Origin: Pseudomonas plecoglossicida NBRC 103162 = DSM 15088
GTDB lineage: Bacteria; Pseudomonadota; Gammaproteobacteria; Pseudomonadales; Pseudomonadaceae
DNA length: 64,000 nt
Assembly: GCF_000730665.1 (NCBI RefSeq)
Contig: NZ_BBIV01000011.1
Location: forward strand, 62,001-126,000
Direction: 5' to 3'
Position 1 is the stretch's first letter, and every line of letters starts with the position of its first letter. Shown in pieces: positions 16,331 through 25,931 of the stretch. Below the pieces are notes generated by a model. That model was given only the letters and a program-made list of their open reading frames with translations. It ran no database searches and was not told the DNA's origin. Made by a program: the position numbers and the translations under genes.

Positions 16331-18334
16331 ATGAGTGCACCAACCGCTTCACTTGCCCCCGGCAAGATCCGCATGAACCCCCCGGTGTTCTACTTCGCGG
16401 CAAGTTTCATCCTCATCTTCGGCCTGGTGGTCATCGCGTTCCCGCAAGCTTCGGGCGAGTGGCTGCTGGCCGCGCAGAACTGGGCGGCCAACACGGTCGG
16501 CTGGTACTACATGCTGGCCATGACCCTGTACCTGGTGTTCGTGGTGGTCACCGCCTTGTCCGGCTACGGCAAGATCAAGCTCGGTGCCGACCACGACGAA
16601 CCCGAGTTCAGTTACCTGTCGTGGGCCGGGATGCTGTTCGCTGCCGGCATCAGCATCACGCTGTTCTTCTTCTGCGTCTCCGAACCGCTGACCCACATGC
16701 TGCAGCCGCCGCAAGGCGAGGCCGGCACGGCAGAGGCCGGGCGCCAGGCAATGCAGATCCTGTTCCTGCACTGGGGCCTGCATGGCTGGGGCGTGTTCGC
16801 TTTCGTCGGCATGGCGCTGGCCTACTTCGCCTACCGCCACAACTTGCCACTGGCGCTGCGCTCGGCGCTGTACCCATTGATCGGCAAGCGCATCAACGGG
16901 CCGATCGGCTACGCGGTGGATGGCTTCGGCATCATCGCCACGGTGTTCGGTCTGGGCGCCGACATGGGCTTCGGCGTGCTGCACCTGAATGCCGGCCTCG
17001 ACTACCTGTTCGGCATCAGCCACAGCCAGTGGGTGCAGGTGATGCTCATCGCCCTGATGATGGGCGCGGCCGTGGCCGTGGCGGTCGCCGGGGTGGAGAA
17101 GGGCGTGCGGGTGATGAGCGACATCAACCTGTTCCTGGCCTGTGCGCTGCTGCTGTTCGTGCTGTTCGCGGGGCCCACCCAGCACCTGTTCAATACCCTG
17201 ATCCAGAACCTGGGCGACTACCTGGGGGCCTTGCCGCGCAAGAGCTTCGACGTCTACGCCTACGGGGAGAACCGCGACTGGCTGGGTGGCTGGACCGTGT
17301 TCTACTGGGCCTGGTGGATTGCCTGGGCGCCGTTCGTGGGGCTGTTCATCGCGCGGATTTCCCGCGGCCGCACGATCCGCGAGTTCGTCTTCGGCGTGCT
17401 GCTGATTCCGCTGGGTTTCACCCTGGCGTGGATGTCGATCTTCGGCAACAGCGCGCTCGACCAGGTGATCAATCACGGCATGACGGCGCTCGGCCAGTCG
17501 GCGTTGGACAACCCGTCGATGAGCCTGTACCTGCTGCTGGAAACCTACCCGTGGAGCAAGACGGTCATCGCCGTGACGGTGTTCATCAGCTTCGTGTTCT
17601 TCGTCACCTCGGCCGACTCTGGCACGGTGGTGCTGTCGACCCTGTCGGCCAAGGGTGGTGGCGCCGACGAAGACGGCCCGAACTGGCTGCGCATCTTCTG
17701 GGGCGTGATGACCGCGCTGATCACCAGCGGCCTGTTGTTCGCCGGCAGCATCGATTCGCTGAAATCGGCGGTGGTGCTGACGTCGCTGCCGTTCTCGTTG
17801 ATCCTGCTGTGCATGATGTGGGGGCTGCACAAGGCCTTCTACCTGGAGAGCCAGCGGCAGATCGCGCAGATGCATTCGCTGGCACCGTTCGCCCAGTCTC
17901 GGCGTGGCCGCGGCGGTTGGCGCCAGCGCCTGAGCCAGGCGGTGCACTTCCCGTCACGCGATGAGGTGTACCGCTTCATGGACGACGTGGTGCGCCCGGC
18001 GATCGCCGAGGTGCGCGAAGTGTTCGAGCAGAAAGGGTTGGTGCTGGTCACCCAGGATGACCCGAGCCATGACAACGTCAGCCTGAAGGTCGGCCATGGC
18101 GAGGAGCAGCCGTTCATCTACCAGGTGCAGATGCGCGGGTATTTCACGCCATCGTTCGCGCTGGGTGGGTTGGGCACTCAGGAGTTGAAGAACCGTCGCT
18201 ATTACCGGGCGGAGGTGCACCTGAGCGAAGGCAGCCAGAACTACGACCTGGTGGGCTACAGCAAGGAGCAGATCATCAACGACATCCTCGACCAGTACGA
18301 GCGGCACATGCAGTACCTGCATCTGGTCCGGTAG
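16331..18334 (+). CDS. BCCT-family transporter (choline/betaine type, BetT-like)
   Basis: A 667-residue inner-membrane transporter with about twelve helices and a long C-terminal cytosolic domain (about 150 residues), the size and layout of BetT choline carriers. In the helix 3 signature region it reads Phe-Ala-Ala-Gly-Ile-Ser-Ile-Thr-Leu rather than the GMGIGL of sodium-coupled BetP, which fits proton-coupled uptake. The chosen ATG (16331) gives Met-Ser-Ala-Pro-Thr; longer readings run into the leader. It is convergent with tauD across a REP pair. Choline or a related quaternary amine is the likely substrate; a sulfur-containing one such as choline sulfate cannot be excluded given the neighbours. 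Confidence 0.87.
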   Translation: MSAPTASLAPGKIRMNPPVFYFAASFILIFGLVVIAFPQASGEWLLAAQNWAANTVGWYYMLAMTLYLVFVVVTALSGYGKIKLGADHDEPEFSYLSWAGMLFAAGISITLFFFCVSEPLTHMLQPPQGEAGTAEAGRQAMQILFLHWGLHGWGVFAFVGMALAYFAYRHNLPLALRSALYPLIGKRINGPIGYAVDGFGIIATVFGLGADMGFGVLHLNAGLDYLFGISHSQWVQVMLIALMMGAAVAVAVAGVEKGVRVMSDINLFLACALLLFVLFAGPTQHLFNTLIQNLGDYLGALPRKSFDVYAYGENRDWLGGWTVFYWAWWIAWAPFVGLFIARISRGRTIREFVFGVLLIPLGFTLAWMSIFGNSALDQVINHGMTALGQSALDNPSMSLYLLLETYPWSKTVIAVTVFISFVFFVTSADSGTVVLSTLSAKGGGADEDGPNWLRIFWGVMTALITSGLLFAGSIDSLKSAVVLTSLPFSLILLCMMWGLHKAFYLESQRQIAQMHSLAPFAQSRRGRGGWRQRLSQAVHFPSRDEVYRFMDDVVRPAIAEVREVFEQKGLVLVTQDDPSHDNVSLKVGHGEEQPFIYQVQMRGYFTPSFALGGLGTQELKNRRYYRAEVHLSEGSQNYDLVGYSKEQIINDILDQYERHMQYLHLVR

Positions 18335-18412
18335 GCCCAATCGCCGGCAAGCCGGCTCCCACAAGGGCAGTGCAGATCCTGTGGGAGCCGGCTTGCCGGC
18401 GATTGGAGGCCA
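18334..18412. repeat. REP element pair
   Basis: Inverted REP copies at about 18334-18364 and 18378-18412 between the convergent BCCT and tauD genes. Confidence 0.85.
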
Positions 18413-18430
18413 GCGGCCTCCCAAGGCCCT

Positions 18431-19300
<870 letters not shown>

Positions 19301-19310
19301 TCAGTCCAGT

Positions 19311-20150
19311 TCAGTGGCTTTGCCCGTGCCAGGGCACCAGCTTGCGTTGCAGGGCGCGCAGGCCCATCTCCAGGGCGAAGGCGATCAGGGCGATCAACAG
19401 GATGCCCAGCACCACCACATCGGTGACCAGGAACTGCGCCGCCGACTGCACCATGAAGCCCAGGCCGCTGGTGGCGGCGATCAGTTCGGCAGCGACCAGG
19501 GTCGACCAGCCGACGCCCAGGCCAATGCGGATACCGGTGAGGATGTCGGGCAATGCGCTGGGCAGGATCACATGGCGAATCAGCTGCGCTCGGCTGGCGC
19601 CCAGCGACTGGGCAGCGCGCAACTTGGCAGGGTCCACGGTGCGTACGCCGGTGGCTGTGGCGATGGCGATCGGGGCGAAGATCGCCAGGTAGATCAGCAG
19701 CACCTTGGACAGCTCGCCGATACCGCACCAGATGACGATCAGTGGCAGATAGGCCAGCGGCGGAATCGGCCGGTAGAACTCGATCAGCGGGTCGAAGATG
19801 CCGCGTGCCACGCGGTTGTAGCCGATGGCGATGCCGACCGGGATGGCGCTCAGGGTGGCGGCGCCCAGGGCCAGGCCGATCCGGCCGAGGCTTGCGCCCA
19901 GGTGCTGCCACAGGCTGGCGTCCATGTAGCCCTGGGTGAGCAAGCTCCAGGCCCTGGCCAGGATATCGCCGGGCGAGGGCAGGAACAGCGGCTCGATCCA
20001 GCCGGCGGCGGTCACCAGCCACCAGGCCAGGAGCAGACTGGCCAGGGTCAGGGCGCTGATCCAGCGGGTGGCGAGCGGGCGGCGGGCGCATACGGCGGGC
20101 CGGGGTTGGCTGTGATGCTTGCCGGTGACCGGCAGGTCCAGGCTGCTCAT
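19311..20150 (-). CDS. tauC: Taurine ABC transporter permease TauC
   Basis: A 279-residue inner-membrane permease of the nitrate/sulfonate/taurine family. There are about six hydrophobic segments, and the segment [13 protein letters not shown] near 125-137 is characteristic of TauC/SsuC. The coupling loop holds Arg-Ala-Ala-Gln-Ser-Leu-Gly-Ala. It overlaps the tauB stop by four bases. It is paralogous to ssuC farther on. Confidence 0.92.
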   Translation of the reverse strand: MSSLDLPVTGKHHSQPRPAVCARRPLATRWISALTLASLLLAWWLVTAAGWIEPLFLPSPGDILARAWSLLTQGYMDASLWQHLGASLGRIGLALGAATLSAIPVGIAIGYNRVARGIFDPLIEFYRPIPPLAYLPLIVIWCGIGELSKVLLIYLAIFAPIAIATATGVRTVDPAKLRAAQSLGASRAQLIRHVILPSALPDILTGIRIGLGVGWSTLVAAELIAATSGLGFMVQSAAQFLVTDVVVLGILLIALIAFALEMGLRALQRKLVPWHGQSH

Positions 20151-20935
20151 GCGCGCTCCTGCTGGCTTTGGCGTTGGGAGAACACCCGCGCCAGCACATG
20201 CTCGCGGGTTTCGATGAAGCGTGGATCGGACTTGATCGCCCGGGCCGGCTCGCCTGCGGCATGGCGCTGGCCGAAATCCAGCTGCAGGCGTTCGACCACA
20301 CGGCCCGGATCAGGGGCCAGCAGGACCAGCTCGGTGGCCAGGAACACTGCCTCTTCGATGTCGTGGGTGATGAGGAACACCGGCTTGGCCGTGCGCTGCC
20401 ACACCTGCAGCAGCAGTTCCTGCATCTGCTCGCGGGTAAAGGCGTCCAGTGCACCGAACGGCTCGTCCATCAGCAGTACCCGGGGGGCGGCCGCCAGCGC
20501 ACGGGCCAGGCCCACGCGCTGTTTCTGGCCGCCGGACAATTGCCAGATACGGCGCTCGGCGAAACCGTCGAGATCGACCAGGGCCAGCATCTCCCGCGCC
20601 TTGGCTTCGCGCTCGGCGCGCGGCACGCCGGCCAGTTCGAGGCCGAAGGCAACGTTGCCGAGCACGTTCTGCCACGGCAGTAGCGCGTCATCCTGGAACA
20701 CCACGCCACGTTCTGCACCGGGGCCTTGCACTGGCACGCCATCGAGGCTGATGCGTCCGCTGCTGGGGGCGACGAAGCCGGCGATCAGGTTGAGCAGCGA
20801 GGTCTTGCCGCTGCCCGATGGCCCCAGGGCCACCAGCAGCTGGCGAGGCCCAAGGCTCAGGTTGATGTCGGCCAGCACCGGGGTGCTGGCGCCGGGGTAC
20901 TGTGCGCTGATGCGCTCCAGTTCGAGCAAGGCCAT
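20147..20935 (-). CDS. tauB: Taurine ABC transporter ATP-binding protein TauB
   Basis: A 262-residue ABC ATPase of the taurine importer. Walker A is GPSGSGKTS (38-46), the signature Leu-Ser-Gly-Gly-Gln-Lys-Gln-Arg and Walker B Leu-Leu-Met-Asp-Glu-Pro are intact. It follows tauA by about 19 bases and overlaps tauC by four. The C-terminal tail past residue 220 is typical of TauB and shares no extra domain. Confidence 0.92.
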   Translation of the reverse strand: MALLELERISAQYPGASTPVLADINLSLGPRQLLVALGPSGSGKTSLLNLIAGFVAPSSGRISLDGVPVQGPGAERGVVFQDDALLPWQNVLGNVAFGLELAGVPRAEREAKAREMLALVDLDGFAERRIWQLSGGQKQRVGLARALAAAPRVLLMDEPFGALDAFTREQMQELLLQVWQRTAKPVFLITHDIEEAVFLATELVLLAPDPGRVVERLQLDFGQRHAAGEPARAIKSDPRFIETREHVLARVFSQRQSQQERA

Positions 20936-20954
20936 GACGGGCTCCGGGTCAGGT

Positions 20955-21926
20955 TCAGTTAGGCAGGAATTTGGCGCTGACGTACGGCGAGTAGTCCGGC
21001 AGTACCGCGTCGACCTTGCCTTGCTGCTTGAGGAAGGTGGCGGTATCGGTCAACGCCTGGGTGGTCGGCGCGCCCAGGGCGCTGGCCTGGTCGGCGGCCA
21101 GCGGGTAGACGTTGCCTTCCAGCAGCACCGGGATGTCGCTGGCCTTGGCGCCGGACAGCTTGGCCAGCTTGGTCACGTTGTCCTGGTTGGCCAGCCAGGT
21201 CTTCGGGTCCTTGCGGTAGTCGGCGTAGGCGTCGAGGGTGACCTTGGCGAAGGCCTTGACCACGTCGGGGTGCTTGTCGGCGAAGTCCTTGCGCACGATC
21301 CAGGCGTCGAAGGTCGGTGCCCCCTTGTCGGCCAGTTCGCCCGAGGTGATCAGTACCTTGCCGTTCTCCTTGGCCACGCCCAGGGCCGGGTCCCAGACGT
21401 AGGTGGCGTCGATGTCGCCGCGCTTCCAGGCAGCGATGATCGCCGGGGGCGCGAGGTTGAGGATCTGTACCTTCGACGGGTCGATGTTCCAGCTCTTCAG
21501 CGCAGCCAGCAGGCTGTAGTGGCCTGTGGAGACGAAGGGCACGGCGACCTTCTTGCCGATCAGGTCTTGCGGCGACTTGATGCTGTCGCGGGCGACCAGC
21601 GCTTCGCCGGCACCGATCTGGGTGGCGATCAGGAACGTCTCGACCGGCAGCTTGCGGGTGGCGGCTGCAGCCAGCGGGCTCGAACCCAGGTAGCCGATCT
21701 GCACATCGCCGCTGGCCACCGCCGTGATGACATCGGCACCGTTGTCGAACTTGCGCCAGGCGATGTCGGCCTTGCTGGCTTTTTCATAGGTGCCATCGGC
21801 CTGGGCGACCTTGGCCGGGTCGACGGTGGTCTGGTAGGCGACCGTGAGGTCGGCGGCCTGGGCCAGCCAGCTGGCGCTGGCGAGGGTCAGGGCGGCGAAC
21901 AGGCGCAGCGGGGCATGCGGGATCAT
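20955..21926 (-). CDS. tauA: Taurine-binding protein TauA
   Basis: A 323-residue periplasmic binding protein for taurine. The ATG at 21926 starts the signal peptide (Met-Ile-Pro-His-Ala-Pro-Leu-Arg, cleavage after Ala-Gln-Ala); an in-frame start seven codons upstream is less likely. The mature part begins Asp-Leu-Thr-Val-Ala-Tyr-Gln-Thr, and the Tyr-Val-Trp-Asp-Pro-Ala segment near 150 lines the ligand site in the family. It is the first tau gene and is divergent from the porin gene across a 501-base gap. Confidence 0.92.
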   Translation of the reverse strand: MIPHAPLRLFAALTLASASWLAQAADLTVAYQTTVDPAKVAQADGTYEKASKADIAWRKFDNGADVITAVASGDVQIGYLGSSPLAAAATRKLPVETFLIATQIGAGEALVARDSIKSPQDLIGKKVAVPFVSTGHYSLLAALKSWNIDPSKVQILNLAPPAIIAAWKRGDIDATYVWDPALGVAKENGKVLITSGELADKGAPTFDAWIVRKDFADKHPDVVKAFAKVTLDAYADYRKDPKTWLANQDNVTKLAKLSGAKASDIPVLLEGNVYPLAADQASALGAPTTQALTDTATFLKQQGKVDAVLPDYSPYVSAKFLPN

Positions 21927-21969
21927 GGTGAACCTCTCGTCAGGCAAGTGGGCTTGGATGACGAAGAGA

Positions 21970-22020
21970 CTAGATGATCTAAGAAATCGAAAATAAATAA
22001 CTTTTTAGAATTAGCTTAGG
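21970..22020 (-). promoter_or_regulatory. AT-rich upstream region of tauABCD
   Basis: About 50 bases, mostly A/T, including AAAAAGTTATTTATTTTC on the tauA strand, lie 45-95 bases before the tauA start. The tcyJ promoter region has a similar AAGTTTTTATTATTTCC. Confidence 0.4.
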
Positions 22021-22130
22021 AGCCAATTGCTTTAACCCACGTCCGCTGCCGTGGATACCCACTGGCGAATCACGTCCCCACTGCTAGGCTTTGATCCCTT
22101 GTCAAAGGGGGGTTGACACGTTGTCGGTCG

Positions 22131-22142
22131 GCAAACGTTTGC
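22131..22142. promoter_or_regulatory. Palindrome GCAAACGTTTGC before the porin
   Basis: A perfect 12-bp palindrome with a central CG, the form of LacI/Cra-family operators, about 290 bases before the porin start. Confidence 0.4.
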
Positions 22143-22304
22143 AAATAACCTAAAGGTATGACTGACAGAGTCGATACAATTTTTCGCAGTAAAGGTTTCA
22201 ATGATATTCCTTAAAAGTCTTACAAATTCATAAAACAGTCATTTTGGATTTATAGGATTGTCATTATCCTGTAGCGCAGGAGGCGTCCTTAGACCAAAGT
22301 CGCG

Positions 22305-22322
22305 AAACGTTTAGAAACGTTT
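22305..22322. promoter_or_regulatory. Tandem AAACGTTT palindromes before the porin
   Basis: Two AAACGTTT octamers (22305-22312 and 22315-22322) are spaced ten bases apart, about one helical turn. With the 12-bp site upstream they make three like sites on one promoter. Confidence 0.4.
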
Positions 22323-22427
22323 GACTTATTGGTCACGCTTTGGGACTTAATCGCCCATCCACGACGAGCGGAGCAGCAGACTTCGCCGTCAGAGATACAC
22401 AAGAATTAGAACGTAGAGGAGCAAAAC

Positions 22428-23759
22428 ATGTACAAGTCCAGCCTGGCCCTGGCCGTGGCACTGGGGGTTCTCGCCCAACAAGCAGGCGCTGCCGGCTTCG
22501 TCGAAGACAGCAAACTGGCGCTCAGCTCGCGCACCATGTACTTCAACGACGACAACCGTGAAGGCGGCGCTGACCAGAACGAAACCGGTCAGGGCTTCAA
22601 GCTCGACTACCTGTCCGGCTTCACTGAAGGCACCGTAGGTTTCGGCGTCGATATCCAGGCGCTGTGGGGCATTCACCTGGATGGTGGCCGTGGCAGCCGT
22701 CCGGATGCCAACAACACCTTCTTCCCTAGCGATTCCGATGGCTCTGCCGTCCATGACTGGGCTCGCATTGGCGGTAACGCCAAGGCTCGCTTCTCCAAGA
22801 CCGAGGCCCACTTCGGTAGCGCCCTGGCGCCGAACCTGCCGATCCTGGTAGCCAACGATGGCCGTCTGCTGCCGCAGACCTTCGAAGGCGGCACCATCCA
22901 GAGCAAGGAAATCGACAACCTGACCCTCAACGCCGGTCAGCTGACTCACGCCATGGGCCGTGCCTCGAGCAACCGTACCGGCCTGTCCGTCGCAGGTTCC
23001 GCGGTCGACAGCAACAAGTTCTACTACGGCGGTCTGGACTACAAGCTCACCCCGGACCTGACCCTGCAGTACTACTACTCGAACCTGAAGGACTTCTACA
23101 AACAGCACTTCCTGGGTGCGACCCACGTCTACAAGATTTCCGACGACTCCTCGTTCAAGACCGACCTGCGCTATTTCGACAGCAGCAGCGACGGCAAGAA
23201 CGGCGACGGCGGCGAGTACTTCTTCAACAACAACGGCGGCTATGCCAAGCATGCCGGCGAGATCGACAACAAGACCTGGTCGGCCATGTTCACCTACGCC
23301 CTGGGTGGCCATGCGTTGATGCTCGGCCATCAGCAGGTCAGCGACGACGGCGGTTTCGTCTGGCTGAACCAAGGTAACGTCGAAGACGGCAACGGCAACC
23401 TGGAAGGCGCTGGCGGTGCAAGCTTCTACCTGTTCACCGACAGCATGATCAACCAGTTCGCCCGTGCCGGTACCAACACCACCTTCGGTCAGTACAGCTA
23501 CGACTTCGCCCGTGTCGGCGCACCTGGCCTGAAGGCGTCCATCGCTTACCTGCGTGGTACCGACATCCGCAACACTTCCGGCGACGGTACCTACCACGAG
23601 TGGGAACGCGACGCGCGTATCGACTACGTGATCCAGGAAGGCACCCTCAAAGGCCTGGGCGCCAGCCTGCGCCACGGTGTGTTCCGCGGTGAAGGCCAGT
23701 CGCCAGCCGACAAGGATCAGACCCGCCTGATCTTCAACTACACTTACAACTTCCTGTAA
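22428..23759 (+). CDS. OprD-family outer-membrane porin
   Basis: A 443-residue outer-membrane channel of the OprD family (specific uptake of small anions, amino acids or peptides). A signal peptide ends Ala-Gly-Ala-Ala near residue 22, and the mature part opens Gly-Phe-Val-Glu-Asp-Ser-Lys. Beta strands alternate with aromatic girdle residues, and the C-terminus is Asn-Tyr-Thr-Tyr-Asn-Phe-Leu, a beta-barrel end. Its position between tauA and lsfA suggests a role in uptake of sulfur compounds, but the subfamily (OprE/OprQ-like) is not proof. A strong terminator follows. Confidence 0.88.
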   Translation: MYKSSLALAVALGVLAQQAGAAGFVEDSKLALSSRTMYFNDDNREGGADQNETGQGFKLDYLSGFTEGTVGFGVDIQALWGIHLDGGRGSRPDANNTFFPSDSDGSAVHDWARIGGNAKARFSKTEAHFGSALAPNLPILVANDGRLLPQTFEGGTIQSKEIDNLTLNAGQLTHAMGRASSNRTGLSVAGSAVDSNKFYYGGLDYKLTPDLTLQYYYSNLKDFYKQHFLGATHVYKISDDSSFKTDLRYFDSSSDGKNGDGGEYFFNNNGGYAKHAGEIDNKTWSAMFTYALGGHALMLGHQQVSDDGGFVWLNQGNVEDGNGNLEGAGGASFYLFTDSMINQFARAGTNTTFGQYSYDFARVGAPGLKASIAYLRGTDIRNTSGDGTYHEWERDARIDYVIQEGTLKGLGASLRHGVFRGEGQSPADKDQTRLIFNYTYNFL

Positions 23760-23777
23760 GCCGTAGCTGATCGAGAA

Positions 23778-23804
23778 GCCTCGCCTAGTGCGAGGCTTTT
23801 TTGT
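23778..23804 (+). terminator. Intrinsic terminator after the porin
   Basis: A stem GCCTCG/CGAGGC with loop CCTAGTG is followed directly by a T-run. Confidence 0.85.
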
Positions 23805-23819
23805 GCCTGCTTTTCTGTA

Positions 23820-23875
23820 TGCATTACGGTTATAAATAAATCAGTATTTATTCTTTTTATTTTTATCCGGATGCA
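23820..23875 (+). promoter_or_regulatory. AT-rich upstream region of lsfA
   Basis: A strongly AT-rich stretch with TATAAATAAATC and TTTTTATTTTTATCC lies 50-105 bases before lsfA, like the patches before the other sulfur-starvation genes. Confidence 0.4.
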
Positions 23876-23924
23876 GGCACATTGAATCCCACAAGGCCAG
23901 AACACAGCACAGGAGCCGCACCCC

Positions 23925-24563
23925 ATGAGCCTCAAACTCGGCGACATCGCCCCCGATTTCGAACAGGAATCCAGCGAAGGCAAGATCCGCTTCCACGAAT
24001 GGCTGGGCAACAGCTGGGGTGTGCTGTTCTCCCACCCGGCCGACTTCACGCCGGTGTGCACCACCGAACTGGGCCTGACCGCCAAGCTCAAGGACGACTT
24101 CGCCAAGCGCGGGGTCAAGGCCATCGCCCTTTCGGTGGACCCGGTCGACTCGCACCACCGCTGGATCGATGACATCAACGAAACCCAGAACACCGTCGTC
24201 AACTTCCCGATCATCGCCGACGCCGACCGCAAGGTGTCCGACCTCTACGACCTGATCCACCCCAATGCCAGCGACACCCTGACCGTGCGCTCGCTGTTCG
24301 TCATCGACCCGAACAAGAAGGTGCGCCTGACCATTACCTATCCGGCCAGTACCGGGCGCAACTTCAACGAAATCCTGCGGGTGATCGACTCGCTGCAATT
24401 GACCGACAACCACAAGGTCGCCACGCCGGGGAACTGGCAGGATGGTGACGAGGTGGTGATCGTGCCTTCGCTGAAGGACGAGGACGAGATCAAGCAGCGC
24501 TTCCCCAAAGGTTATCGGGCGGTCAAACCTTATCTGCGGCTGACCCCGCAACCCAATCGCTGA
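23925..24563 (+). CDS. lsfA: 1-Cys peroxiredoxin LsfA
   Basis: A 212-residue Prx6-type peroxiredoxin that reduces peroxides with a single catalytic Cys45 in Pro-Val-Cys-Thr-Thr-Glu. The long C-terminal domain of the 1-Cys group is present and no resolving Cys is seen. LsfA is known in Pseudomonas as a sulfate-starvation protein, consistent with the flanking tau and ssu genes, and protects against oxidants when thiols run low. An AGGAG site lies about nine bases before the ATG. A terminator follows, so it is probably a one-gene transcript. Confidence 0.93.
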   Translation: MSLKLGDIAPDFEQESSEGKIRFHEWLGNSWGVLFSHPADFTPVCTTELGLTAKLKDDFAKRGVKAIALSVDPVDSHHRWIDDINETQNTVVNFPIIADADRKVSDLYDLIHPNASDTLTVRSLFVIDPNKKVRLTITYPASTGRNFNEILRVIDSLQLTDNHKVATPGNWQDGDEVVIVPSLKDEDEIKQRFPKGYRAVKPYLRLTPQPNR

Positions 24564-24607
24564 CGCATTCCTCGTTGCATTGCTCTTAGCCATAGCAGGG
24601 ATATTCG

Positions 24608-24631
24608 GGCCGTTTCGACGGCCCTTTTTTA
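24608..24631 (+). terminator. Intrinsic terminator after lsfA
   Basis: A stem GGGCCGT/ACGGCCC (loop TTCG) followed by six T. Confidence 0.85.
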
Positions 24632-24641
24632 TGCCTGCAAG

Positions 24642-24723
24642 GGCCCCATCGCCGGCAAGCCGGCTCCCACAGGGATTGGGGCAGGATCCAACCTGTGGGA
24701 GCCAGCTTGCTGGCAATAGGGCC
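24642..24723. repeat. REP element pair
   Basis: Inverted REP copies at about 24642-24672 and 24692-24723; the second has compensating changes (AGCTTGCT) in the core. Confidence 0.85.
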
Positions 24724-24905
24724 CTGGAAGCAAAGCGCAAAAATGGAATAAACAAATGAAAAAATATGATTTCTAGATATATAACAAGGCTGGTACTGTC
24801 ACTTCCACAGATCGTCTGATCCCCGTCCTACCGCTGTATCACCTTACTCGCCCGCCAACGAGGCAAGCAGGTGCAACCCGAACCCAACTCGCACAGGAGA
24901 GCGCC

Positions 24906-25871
24906 ATGCGCACAGTCTTCTTGCGTCGTGGTCTGGTCGCCCTGTTCGCGGCGGCTGTGTCCTTCGGCGCCATCACCCAAGCCCAGGCCGAGAGCCTGCG
25001 TATCGGTTACCAGAAATACGGCACCCTGGTGCTGCTCAAGGCCAAGGGCACGCTGGAAAAGCGCCTGGCCGAGCAGGGCGTGCAGGTGCAGTGGACCGAG
25101 TTCCCCGGTGGCCCGCAGCTGCTGGAAGGACTGAACGTCGGCTCGATCGACTTTGGCGTCACCGGCGAAACCCCACCGGTATTCGCCCAGGCCGCCGGTG
25201 CCGATCTGCTCTACGTCGCCTACGAGCCGCCTGCGCCGCACAGCGAAGCCATCCTGGTGCCGAAGGGCTCGACCGTCCAGTCGGTCAAGGATCTCAAAGG
25301 CAAGAAGGTCGCCTTCAACAAAGGCTCCAATGTCCACTACCTGCTGGTTCGCGCCCTGCAAGACGCCGGCCTCACGTACAGTGACATCCAGCCGGTCTAC
25401 CTGCCGCCCGCCGATGCCCGCGCCGCCTTCGAGCGAGGCAGCGTCGATGCCTGGGTGATCTGGGACCCGTATCAGGCCGCCGCCGAGCAACAGCTGCAGG
25501 CGCGTACCCTGCGCGATGGCAAGGGTCTGGTCGACAACCATCAGTTCTACCTGGCCACTCGCAACTATGCGACCCAGCACCCGGCCGTGATCAACACCCT
25601 GATCGAAGAAGTGCGTGCGGTGGGTGAATGGTCCCAGGCCAACCCGCAGCAGGTCACCGACCAGGTCGCGCCGCTGCTCGGCCTGCCCACCGACATCACC
25701 CTGACCTCGGTCAAGCGCCAGGGCTACGGTGCCGCGGCGCTGACCCCCGAGGTAGTCGCTGCGCAACAGAAAATCGCCGATACCTTCCAGGCGCTCAAGT
25801 TGATTCCCAAGCCGCTGAGCATCAAGGACGTGATCTGGACACCCCCTGCCAAGGTCGCCAGCGCGCCTTGA
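24906..25871 (+). CDS. ssuA: Sulfonate-binding protein SsuA
   Basis: A 321-residue periplasmic binding protein for aliphatic sulfonates. A signal peptide ends Ala-Gln-Ala near residue 28, then Glu-Ser-Leu-Arg-Ile-Gly-Tyr-Gln-Lys-Tyr-Gly opens the mature fold, as in other SsuA proteins. The segment Thr-Gly-Glu-Thr-Pro-Pro-Val-Phe-Ala-Gln (about 86-95) is part of the ligand-binding loop. A GGAGAG site lies a few bases before the ATG. It starts the ssuADCBF operon. Confidence 0.92.
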   Translation: MRTVFLRRGLVALFAAAVSFGAITQAQAESLRIGYQKYGTLVLLKAKGTLEKRLAEQGVQVQWTEFPGGPQLLEGLNVGSIDFGVTGETPPVFAQAAGADLLYVAYEPPAPHSEAILVPKGSTVQSVKDLKGKKVAFNKGSNVHYLLVRALQDAGLTYSDIQPVYLPPADARAAFERGSVDAWVIWDPYQAAAEQQLQARTLRDGKGLVDNHQFYLATRNYATQHPAVINTLIEEVRAVGEWSQANPQQVTDQVAPLLGLPTDITLTSVKRQGYGAAALTPEVVAAQQKIADTFQALKLIPKPLSIKDVIWTPPAKVASAP

Positions 25872-25931
25872 TCGATTCGCCTGCGCCGGGGCACCGCTCC
25901 GGCATGAGCCACCCTTGAGGAGACAACTCCA

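Larger units (their letters stand above)
21927..22427. other. Divergent intergenic region tauA / porin
   Basis: No gene is visible in these 501 bases. On the tauA side an AT-rich stretch (about 21970-22020) resembles the other sulfur-gene promoters. On the porin side lie three copies of the palindrome AAACGTTT, a small inverted repeat AGGAT/ATCCT near 22255-22271, and a good ribosome binding site (AGAGGAG, 22415-22421). Confidence 0.7.
24564..24905. other. Intergenic region lsfA / ssuA without ssuE
   Basis: These 342 bases contain a terminator, a REP pair and an AT-rich patch (about 24735-24790) before ssuA. No ORF for an FMN reductase is present here, although ssuE occupies this place in the related P. 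putida arrangement as I know it. Confidence 0.7.
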
